Below the pieces are notes generated by a model. The model had not been told where the DNA came from. It saw only the letters and a program-made list of their open reading frames with translations, and ran no database searches. The position numbers and the translations under genes are program-made. Positions 21,517-31,600 of a DNA stretch of 64,000 bases are shown one piece after another. The stretch comes from Phoronis australis (lineage: Eukaryota > Phoronida > Phoronidae). The stretch's first letter is position 1. Every line of letters starts with the position of its first letter. The stretch spans positions 144,787 through 208,786 of the forward strand of contig NMRA01000476.1 of assembly GCA_002633005.1 (NCBI GenBank). The letters run 5' to 3'.

Positions 21517-22458
21517 AGTGTACACAACATGACTCTAGTACCTCAAAATAAATTTTATTATTATATCTTACTTGATTTCAGTGCCTTTAGTGCACAGCTC
21601 ATAAAGAAACACGCAAAAATTGAAAAAAATAATAATTATGTTCAACGTCATGGGTTGAACCCAGGTCGTTCGGATCAGAGACAAAGTGTATAGAAGAGAA
21701 TGCAAAGTACATTTAGCGTCGAGAAGGTTCGTAGAGGGATCAAAAGATGTGTTTCCGGAGGCTGCAGCAACAGCAGCCAGGCGGAAAACGTCTCGGTGTT
21801 CCGAAGGACACCAAAGTTGCGCAGAAGTGGCATGACTTCGTGCGCCGAACGAGAGTGTGGGACGTCATCGTGGACCAAGAGATTCGGTCCGGGGCCACTC
21901 TGTGTTCTGCCCACTTTGAGGACTCGTGTTTCGACTCCAGTCACAGGAGACGATGAAGGCCTGGTTCAATAAAGGACAATATTTATCATTCAGAAACATC
22001 AGCTCTTAATTCAGGATCGTCTGTTGGATGACTGGGTTGACTCGCCGAGCCCGAGGCCGCTTCTCTCGCGGGAGGATCCAGTTCATAAGGCTCAAAGTAG
22101 AAAAGTACGCAGCCGGAAGCACATTAAACTTGTTCTCGCTTTCGTGCAACCCCATTTCCTCATCCTGGCCACCATTCTCATACGTTTCTTCATAGTATTC
22201 GTTCAATTCTTGCTCATAATCGTCGTCACTTTCAAATTCCCTGGTCTCCGCCATTGTTCAATGCTAGTCACTGATCTCTTGTGTTCAACCCATGACGTCA
22301 CATGGCGGGAAATGTGAAAATTGGCAAAATTGAAAGAAAAATCAAAATTTTGAGCTAATTACACAAAATAAACAGGGGTTTAGCTAAGTTTTACGTCTTA
22401 CATTTAGTCTGTGGCCACCGGTAATTCAAAATGTGCAAAAATCCATGGTGTGTACTGT
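21517..22458. mobile_element. THAP (Kolobok-type) element 1, TTAA-flanked, decayed
   Basis: TTAA at 21513-21516 and 22459-22462. Imperfect inverted ends AGTGTACACAACATG and, in reverse complement, ACAGTACACACCATG. The plus strand carries a frameshifted THAP domain (21744-21956: KRCVSGGCSNSSQ, then VAQKWHDFVRRTRVWD and LCSAHFEDSCF). The minus strand carries an acidic ORF (22254-22006, MAETREFESDDDYEQEL), possibly related to the second ORF of the 29020 element. It lies just beyond the RPL18 polyadenylation signal. Confidence 0.7.
21744..21956 (+). pseudogene. THAP zinc-finger relic in element 1
   Basis: The C2CH pattern is present (C-x4-C at the start, C-x2-H in LCSAHFED), but the frame shifts once after NVSVF. 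It would be the DNA-binding end of the element's transposase. Confidence 0.65.
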
Positions 22459-22519
22459 TTAAGTAACTCTGTAAAGGCTGAAACTACACCAATAAATACA
22501 AATCTGTAGCATTTCACCA

Positions 22520-22525
22520 TTTATT
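22520..22525 (-). terminator. RPL18 polyadenylation signal
   Basis: AATAAA on the minus strand 48 bp beyond the RPL18 stop codon. This is the nearest canonical signal and suits the short 3' UTRs of ribosomal protein mRNAs. Confidence 0.75.
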
Positions 22526-22572
22526 TGACATACAGTCCATAATGAATAGTGTATGAATTGTGTATCTGGAGT

Positions 22573-22648
22573 TTAGTTCTTGTAACCACGACTCTTTCGT
22601 CTACCTCTAGCACATTCAAACTTGCGACCCTTGCTACGGACGTAAGGC
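22573..22648 (-). CDS. RPL18: RPL18 exon 7 (terminal)
   Basis: Completes the lysine codon, then [20 protein letters not shown] and GYKN with TAA at 22575-22573. Acceptor CTTTTACAG. Confidence 0.97.
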
Positions 22649-25600
22649 CTGTAAAAGAAGAGCAAAAACAGTCATAGCCAATCAGAACTATGAAATGTAC
22701 ACACAAAATTCATTCACAAGTAATAACTTAGATAGGAATCGGTTAGATATGAAGTACCTGATGTGCAAATTCACATGAAAAATTCTGGAAACTAATTTTC
22801 AACAGATGTTACGGGGCCACCTGGCTACTTGGAATTGATGACCGACAAACTGATGCAAAGATTGAGATGCCCTGTGCCCATGTTCAAAGACCCTGGAGTT
22901 CTTCAAACACCGGAAGAGGTTAGCCTAATCTTCATGGTAATCAGTCACCCATCCCCAGTGGGAGTAACGTTGGGAAAAAATCAGCGCATTTCCATAAAAG
23001 TATTTTTGACTCATTATATGGACACCAAACCAAGCAGCCCAAAACAAACAGCCAAGACCTGAAGGGGAGACACTAGAAAATGTTAAAATTTGGCAAACTT
23101 CGAAACACCATATCTCAGAAAGATGGCCAAGTGAATTCAAATAAAAGTTTCAGATCTGAATTAAAATCTTCTCCAAAATGCTGCTCAGAATTCTTTTTAA
23201 AATGTTCCACTTTGGCACAAAGGACAATAACAAATTGGCACATCCCAGATTTTCAAAGTTGCATAAAAACAAAGGTTAACTTAAAAACTGACAGTGTTTT
23301 TGAGATATCATCCTGTACAAGAGCAACGTGAAGTGTTGAAATATGCCCACAACTGCGCCACACAGGGTGAACTTCTAGGGATATTTATCAGTATCGTAAA
23401 AGGGCCATTAAGATGGCGCAGAATATGAACCCGTCCAAAAATGGGAAGGTGTTATCGTCTTCCTAATAGAGAACCATTCGTCTTATTTTATGAAAATATG
23501 CCACGAAATAGCTAAAGGTGAAGAGGCAAATGTGAAAAAACAAATTGTCGTTAGGAGGCACAGTGTTCACAATTGTCAGACCTGTCCAAAAGTCAATGTC
23601 AGTCATGGTATTCTCGTTAGGAACACATATACTAAGTTTCATAACGATCCTTTGGGTGGTTTGACAGATATTGAGGCACACACCAAAAACAGACTCGAAA
23701 TAGTAAAAATGGCCACTAGTTAGCAGAGCGGTACTCGGATTGATCCGAAAGTCATTGTCAGTCATCAGATACAAACCACATTATGATCCTGCTAAGGACT
23801 GAGGAGATACAGCAGCAGGTGCCCAGACAGAGATGACAGCAATATGCACCCACAATATTGTGGGTGCATAACAAGCATCATTAACAACCTATCAGTCAGG
23901 GTCAAAACTTACTTAGTCGTGCTGTGTGGTACACCTGTAGCAGGTCCAAAATGTCTCTGTGCTTCACGTGCTTTGCGGGGTCCTAGAAGTTACAAGTACA
24001 AAATGAATACTGGTATGCTTTAGAACTTGGCCAGCTGGAAAGCAGTCTTTGAATGAGCAAGCCATGATCTTGAAATATATTCAACAAAAAACCAATACAA
24101 ATATGAACAAAAGAATTCAACACCACATGCTTATGTATATGTGCGTATATAGGTTATACCTCATACATAGGAATACTACTGCCATATCCTGAAGAGAATT
24201 TATTCCACCTGGGAATGTCCCACAGACACAAAGGTCTAGCTGGAATATTCCCAGATGTAATGAATTCGAGATGCAATATCAACTGCAGTACAATATCCCA
24301 GAGGTATTCCTAAGTGGGATAACCTATTAATACCATTATCTCATTCATATTGCCGCGACATCTAATTGCCACGTCCTTTGAATAATTGTCACACGATGTC
24401 ATAAATATACAATTAAGTCATGATGTTGAATAACTAGTAGTTTTGTTTCATTAAAAAATTATAAAAACCTTCAATTTGTGAAATATGTAAGTTAAAACAA
24501 TGAGCCATTATAACATTTAAATTTTGCCAGAAATGATCCATTTGGGATCGTAAAATCTGTCAACAATAACTAAGCAGTTGTCCAGGCGTCAAGTCTGCCT
24601 CTAGGAATTTCTCAGTTTTCTAGGTCTACTTTTTGTTTCATGGCTTCTGGAATGGAAATAGTGATAGAAATATTTCCTGCGTGGATGCCAGTACTGGAAA
24701 TAAGGGACACTATGCTCGGCAACACGATCGATAAGCAGAATTTGTACTCAAGACCGCTGCGAGAGACGGTAGAGCCGAGGAACACAGCAAGCAGACTATT
24801 GTGCCAGTTAAGAAATATGTACTCCATATTAGATCGCAATTTCCTGTAGGTATCTTGGTTCAGAAGAACACTTCCCTGCATGGATGCCTGAAAATCAAGA
24901 ACTGACCAAACCCAGGCAGGAAAATGTGAACAATTAGCACTAAGGCACTTTGTAAGCAAACTTTTTGCATGAAGCGACACACTGATTGACATGAATCATA
25001 ACTATATCCCTTTTGCCTTCAGCAGAGGATAAACAATTTACACAAGAATGGGGACAACACCAGTGGTAAACTGTGCAAAACAAGTTAATTAAAAGATATA
25101 CCTACCTTGGATGAGGACAGTGTTTTGTCCCTTTGGAGCTTGCAGAGCTAGCTGATCAAAAGTGATGATCTCACCACCAGCCTTAAGGATGCGAGCACGA
25201 GCTCCACTAGTCAGACGAAGGGCACACACCTGTGATATATGTACACAGTGTAATCACACACAGGATAAAGATAACTTTTGACTACAGATATAAACTAAGA
25301 CATTACAAATTTACACAAAATAAGGGAAATTTCACCTCTAGACATGCCAGTTCAAGGATGCATTAAATAGGGATTCCCACTTCTCAAAATTTAAAGAGTG
25401 CGGAACCATGCTAGGCCACATAGGGCGCGCATGTGACAAAAGACTATAGATGGGTTTAGTGCAGGCTTCCTAAGAATTCTTTTAGGAAATTTAGAGCTTG
25501 TTTTCTGCATTTTAGGAAACTCTGCATACTAAAATTATGTTTTACTTAAATCACGATCTTGACACTAAAGAAAAAAATTTTCCCTCAAAGTTTTATTTTG

Positions 25601-28600
25601 TACTTGAAAGCTGTAAAGCTGTTGTTGGTTGTATCCGAGCAATCCTAAACTCTATCAGACAAAATAGATGCATCAAGCACCCAGTACCCACAGCTAGTAC
25701 ATTATAAAACCAGGGTTATATTTGGCAATTTCTCGAGAAGTTGTCGATACGTATACAGCCGCAAGACACTGGTGATGAAAGACTTTGGCTTGTACAACAA
25801 AGAGAGAATGGATTAATTCCAGAACACAACAAACCTGTGCACTCATTTTCAGAGGTGGTCATTAATGTTTGGTCAGGAAGGTTGGACAATTGATATCCAA
25901 ACTCTAGCATAATCTTGCCTAACTTTCAAAATGCGTCATATAGCATGCACAACAGTATACTATCTTCAAGTGGTGTAACATGTATCCAATTGTATTAAAA
26001 CAGGGTCTGCCAAGAAACGGCTTTTACGGAAACAAGCTCACCTTCAGTTTGGGACAGTCGAGTAAGCGCACATCATCAGTTATGGTACCCACAACCACAG
26101 CAGTCTTGCCATCACGTCCGGCCAGTTTCATCTTGCGGACCTGCATAGAGAAATCACGGTTTTGACCTGTACCCTGGTAAAATGTGGCAGGGGGCTATTC
26201 CACACACGATCAGCTGTTCTTGTAAGTGCGCGGTACGGACTAAACCATTCAAATGTGCAGTTGACCATTTGCTCCCCGTGACGACACTTCAATCTTCTCT
26301 ACCATCTGAGTCCGATCAAGTTGAGCAAGTACTACCTCGGAAAGGTCAGGTAAATAGTCACAGTAGCGGCATCATAATTATTTGCTTAAAATAATAAACA
26401 TTTAGACACTAGAGAGTAACTGAAAAGCAGTTCAATAAAACTAAGTCATATGGGTCGCATTGAACAACAAAAATTACACTTCCATCAACGACCCGTGAAA
26501 CAATGCCAACATCGAGTGTTCTTCAGGATATCATGGGCTGACTGAAAGCACTACCAATACTTACCAATCGAGACAGACTTAGTGCTGGTCTGTTGATCTT
26601 GCTCATGAAGAGTCTCCTCAGGACAATCTTGTTGAACTTGGAGCTGGTGCGACGGGCCAGGAATCTGTACAGCTGTAACAATGAAGGCATAAATTTGACA
26701 GGATACTTTGGCCAAACCGGACTTCTAGTGCTTCACTACACTTGTATATCTTACAAAATATTGACTTTCTCAACTAGGCACAAGACTTCACTCTTAAAGT
26801 CACCAACTTCTCATTTTTACCATTTCCGATTGATCCTGAATTGTTTGTAATGGGAGACTTTCAAACAACAACTTGGTGACTGGTCGTATGGGAATGGATA
26901 CCCCTGGCATCTTGAGGATGAGGAGGCACTATACAACTTGTTAAAACACATTCCGTATTATCACATCAATTGTAAAAGGGTCTTTTCACCGAGGCAAACT
27001 GTTCCCCTATGCCACCTGCTGCAACGACAAAGTAGCTTCTGGTTCACCTAGGTAACGATACGAGTCACCGACTCCACGTGACTAACACCATTGGTTTCTG
27101 AAAGTCTCTTATTGCAACTAGTCAAGATTTTATAAGTTTTCACAATTTTTAAAATTGTTTTTAATAAACATATCCGTTTTTAGTCGACAAAATAAACTTT
27201 TGGAAACAGTAGGCAGTCATGCAACTACAACTTTTCCAGAGGACATCGACTGAATTCTACGATTTTTGTTAGAGAATGCAACGACATGCGGCTATGGGAT
27301 TTTTTGTACCCAGATTTAAGATCATGATTTGTTATGGTGTTTAACATTAAAAAATCAGTTTAATTTGAAGTTAACTATCTTATTTGCCAAACTTAGTCCA
27401 GTCTGAACTTAGCACGACATCAACGGCATTGTTTAACAATTGTAGTGAAACCTGGTTGTACAAGCACATCATTCTTAATATTCGCAGGTCGAGGCTCGAT
27501 GCTTTGTAAATGAAAACTTTACCAGTTGCCACAAAAACAATGTTAGAACTCTTTTAATTAGTCTTAATTTAGTTTCTATGACAAATCGACTCGCAAAACA
27601 TCAGGTATTTTTGTAAAAAATGGCAGCCGTATTCGTTTTTGTTACATTATGCGAAAACTAAGCCTTTATATCTAAAATCCTAACAGCGATTTTGAGATTG
27701 ATAAGTTAATATTTTGAAGATATCCCACCATGACCCTGTGTCTCTAAGAGATTTTTATTAATACATCATAAGAGCTTTTAGTATACCTGTTGCTAAGAAA
27801 CGAACCAAAAATTTTAAGAAAATTTTTTTTTGTTATTGAGTTGTACATAATGGGTGGAAGACCGCCTCCGCCATTGTTGTTTTTACCAGTGCGATACTGA
27901 GGAGTTGTGAAGAAAGTCCATGGAGAGCCGCCTTTTTCAAACATGAAAAGGTGCGCTTGTGGAGACTGTAGTAACAGCAACTTGACTGAGAACGTCTCTG
28001 TGTTCAAATTTCCTACATACATGAAAGTTGCACAGAAATGGCATCGGTTTGTGCACCGCACGAGAATGTGAAACGTCAGTGTGGAAGAACATGCAATTCA
28101 GTCCAAAGCCACACTTAGTTTGGCACATTTCAAGGAATCGTGTTTCGACCAAACACGAAAGTGACGTTACGAAGGATTCGCCACCTTGTAAGTGTATTTG
28201 CAAATTTTAAAAATAGCGAACTAACTGCATCCATCCTTGGGCAAAGATGTCAGGCCTTCGACCACGATCCAAATCTAATGTCGGCTAGTGCATTGTGTTT
28301 AGACTGTGCAATGAGTGAATACAAGTGACCCAGGTTTACAGTGGCCGTGTCAGTGATTATTGTCTATTTTATGAATACTGACCACCCCTTGGTTCAGTTG
28401 GTAGTGGTTCACATGTTTGCAGCATTTCTCGAGCAAGTGGGTCGAGTTCATACGGCCTCAAAGCCGACGAAAGTTTGCTAAGTGAGAAATCGAAGTTCAT
28501 TGTCCTATTCTTCAAGTACTTGAGTGTGATGTCCGTATCCACTCTTCTCTCTGTCTGCATAATAATTGTCCAGGTATGGCTAAAAATCGTCCTCGTCATC

Positions 28601-31600
28601 TGATCTGCTGTTGTTCTTCCATTGCAACTGTCAAGTGACCAAATGTCTTCCACCCATTACATCATTTGACAGGAAACTTGAAAATAACTAGTTTTTCTTC
28701 AACATTAAAATAAATCGCTGCTAGCTGGCATTAAAAGTGCTGATTTAGCTGGATTTTATGGTACTCGTTTCATATTAGTTAACTGAAACTTCAAATACAA
28801 GAAAATGCATGGTGGTAACTCTTTAATTTTTAATCATGAACTGAAAGTTTGGAAAGTTTCTGCAAAATACACCTAGCCGTGTTCCTAAGTTCAAATTAAG
28901 TCCATTTGCCGAAGCCGAGAAAAAGCCGATTAAGTTGGGAGACGTGAAAGTCTCAAGGTCTTCAGTTAGTTACATGGTGAAAAATTGTTTTTGGTTAATA
29001 TAACCTGTCCATACCTTAAAGGCGAAGGCAACCTTTTTCCATGTCATTTTGAGCTAAAATAAGGTTTTTCGGTTATCCTAGACATATTTTCCACTTAATT
29101 ACAGCTTTTCGTAATTTTATTAATTACTCGTCCGCTACTGCGGAAGTGACGTTTTAGGAGGCAAGCATTTCGCGCCAATTTCTTTTCATATAGTCTGACT
29201 GTGAGAGCTGCAGAGTCAGTCAATGTTCTACCTCGGTTGTGTTAAGTTCCGTCGTCGTTTGCTTTAATTTACTAGTCAGTCAACATGCCACACTGTTGCT
29301 GCGTACCGGAATGTACTAATTATCGGCTCACGCGCGCTTTGGGAGTACGTTTGCATCGCTTTCCGATGGATGACACACTTCGCCGTACTTGGCTCGTTCG
29401 TGTGAAGAACACAGCGTTACCCGTCCACGCAACGTACAAAGCAGTGGAGAATTACCGTGTGTGTGGCAAGCACTTTCTGCCCTCCGGTTACGAAAGGGAT
29501 TTGTACGCTGAACTGATGAAGCTCCCTGCGAAACAACGCCTGAAGAAGGATGCCATTCCGTCTGTGTAGATTCCCGGCAATGCCCCGTCGCCACACCCGA
29601 GAAGTGCGTTTTTGAAGCGAGAAGCCTCGCGAGCTGTGGCCAGTACAGTGACTGGAGCCAGTGGAGGCACTTCATCTACTGTCACCCGTGCCTCCGAACG
29701 TACCCCAGAGCGTGCAATTCCTGGAACCAGTAGTGATTCGCCCTGTGCTGTTTTCTCCAGCCCAGAGCCTCTAAGCAGCCCTGCAGCGATATTGAGTAGT
29801 GGGAGTGATTACAGGCCCAGTTCGACACCCAGTGAAGAGGACAGTTCGTCGTCCAGTGAACAGATCGGTGAGCCAAACTTTGATAAGTTTATTGTGGACT
29901 TGTCTAAAGTGTTGGAGCTATTTAGAAGGTGCCAGGTGTGTGGCGAGGGAGTCACACGACACAATGTAAGCAGTTTGGGTGCTCAGGTCACCATCCAGTG
30001 GGAGTGTGTCACGGGACACTCTGGCAAGTGGGACAGTTGTTCCTCTGTCCGTGGTATGCCGGAGGTCCACTTAACCATGTCCAGTGGTGTGCTCTTCACT
30101 GGAAACACGTTTCAGTCGGTGAAGACAATGATGGACTTTGGAAAAGTCAAGTTTTTTTTCGAAAACAACATTCAACAACATTCAGAATTCCTATTTAATA
30201 CCAGTTGTCAATGACGCATACATGTCACAACATCTCGAGTTGGTGGCGGAATTCATGGAGAAGGAGAACTTGTCTGACTCACCAGGGCGGTCCGCCAAGT
30301 ATACCACATACACTCTAATGGAGGAAGAGACCAAAAAGATAATTGATGTGGAACTCGGAACAGCACAAGCATTCAATTGAGGTAGGCATAACAACGCACA
30401 CAGTGCATTTGCACCAAGATGTGTCACCACGTCTGTCTTCAGTAGCCGCCTCGTTTCTCTCAACAGCTGCCTGTGCCTGTGTGTACTCTGCCTCGTTGTA
30501 CTCGGGCTCAAACATGTACCCACCCACTGAATGTCCGTGAAAAAATTCCTCGTCACCACTGCTGTGAACAAGGTCTCCGTCACTCACACTACTGTCACTG
30601 TGATACGGGTCACCGACTCCAGCCATTTTCAGCTTACAACACACTAAACAATCCCTAAATCCAACGCAGTTGAGTTCTCTACTAACCTATCTTGCCGCAG
30701 AATACTCGCCGATGGAAAGTGGTGGCGACAATTGGTGAAAAATAGCACAAAACAAAAGTAGAATAGAACAGATTCGCACAGTAAGCTCAACGCAAAACCA
30801 AGTGGCGGGAAGCGCTTGCCTCCTAAAACGTCACTTCCGGAGTAGCGGAAGAGTAATTAATAAAATTACGAAAAGCTGTAATTAAGTGGAAAATATGTCT
30901 AGGATAACCAACCCACCTTATTTTAGCTCAAAATGACATGGAAAAAGGTTGCCTTCGCCTTTAACTGTGTTCACAATTTCAACATTCACTGGCAATGTCA
31001 ACTGAATTTGCAGTGCCTAATTAATTAACACTAAAACGTTTCAATTATGTGACCATCTCCAGTCTGACGGCTGGGGTCAACTGTTGACCTACTTAAAAGT
31101 AGGTCAACAGTTCATGCGCCAAGGGACGATAAGTCACCAAGTACAATATGGACAACAGAAGTCATGTCGGTAGTTAAAGCGGGTCGTGAGCATGAGATCG
31201 AAACAACGAAATGTCAAATTACCCATCAAATTAATGAATTTGGGCGAGGATTTATCTCTTTTCATACCTTGCTGTGTTCGTGAACACAGTCAGAGGCGTA
31301 CGACGACTTGGAGCAATGGTCGTATGCACGCAGACGCATAACTACGTTTTGTCATCGTTCGCTTTCCCCCACATCTTTTTATCACATGTACACCTCGTTG
31401 ACTCATTAATACGGTGACTTGGTGAATGAAAGGACTGAGGGTACATACGAAGCTGCTCTGTGCCTGACAAGAGATTTGAGTGACAACCCTATATTTTTTG
31501 ACGTCGAATAAGTTGTAAACATATTTTCATGCAGTTGCAAGGTGGTTCTGCATTATTCTTCCTTGATACACGGTATATAGTTCATATTTGAAGTTCCCAA

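Larger units (their letters stand above)
29020..30960. mobile_element. THAP (Kolobok-type) element 3 with about 155-bp TIRs and TTAA duplication
   Basis: The left arm 29020-29176 and right arm 30804-30960 are inverted copies (start AGGCGAAGGCAACCTTTTTC) with few mismatches. TTAA flanks both ends (29016-29019, 30961-30964). It carries a THAP transposase N-terminal part on the plus strand (29285 onward) and a cysteine-rich ORF on the minus strand (30644-30345), converging at an internal deletion near 30343. TTAA duplications together with a THAP-bearing transposase are the Kolobok hallmarks (family knowledge); piggyBac also uses TTAA but lacks THAP. The element sits in RPL18 intron 2, inside an older repeat whose uninterrupted copy is at 49740-50290. 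Confidence 0.85.
28860..31500. repeat. Old interspersed repeat, copy interrupted by element 3
   Basis: 28870-29015 and 30965-31490 together match 49740-50290, e.g. TTCAACATTCACTGGCAATG, TTTGGGCGAGGATTTATCT and GTGAATGAAAGGACTG. Copies are heavily diverged. Class unknown. Confidence 0.65.

Noticed and set aside
22805-22918. Exon-like open frame ([17 protein letters not shown]) bounded by AG and GT in RPL18 intron 6, plus strand
   Set aside because: The splice-like bounds and frame are suggestive but no family is recognised and there is no second exon; not enough to call a gene.
24612-24992. 126-aa minus-strand ORF in RPL18 intron 5
   Set aside because: No domain, no signal of constraint, lies wholly inside an intron; likely chance.
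28369-28653. 94-aa minus-strand ORF in THAP element 2
   Set aside because: May be a decayed counterpart of the second ORF of element 3, but the diagnostic cysteines are absent, so not called separately.
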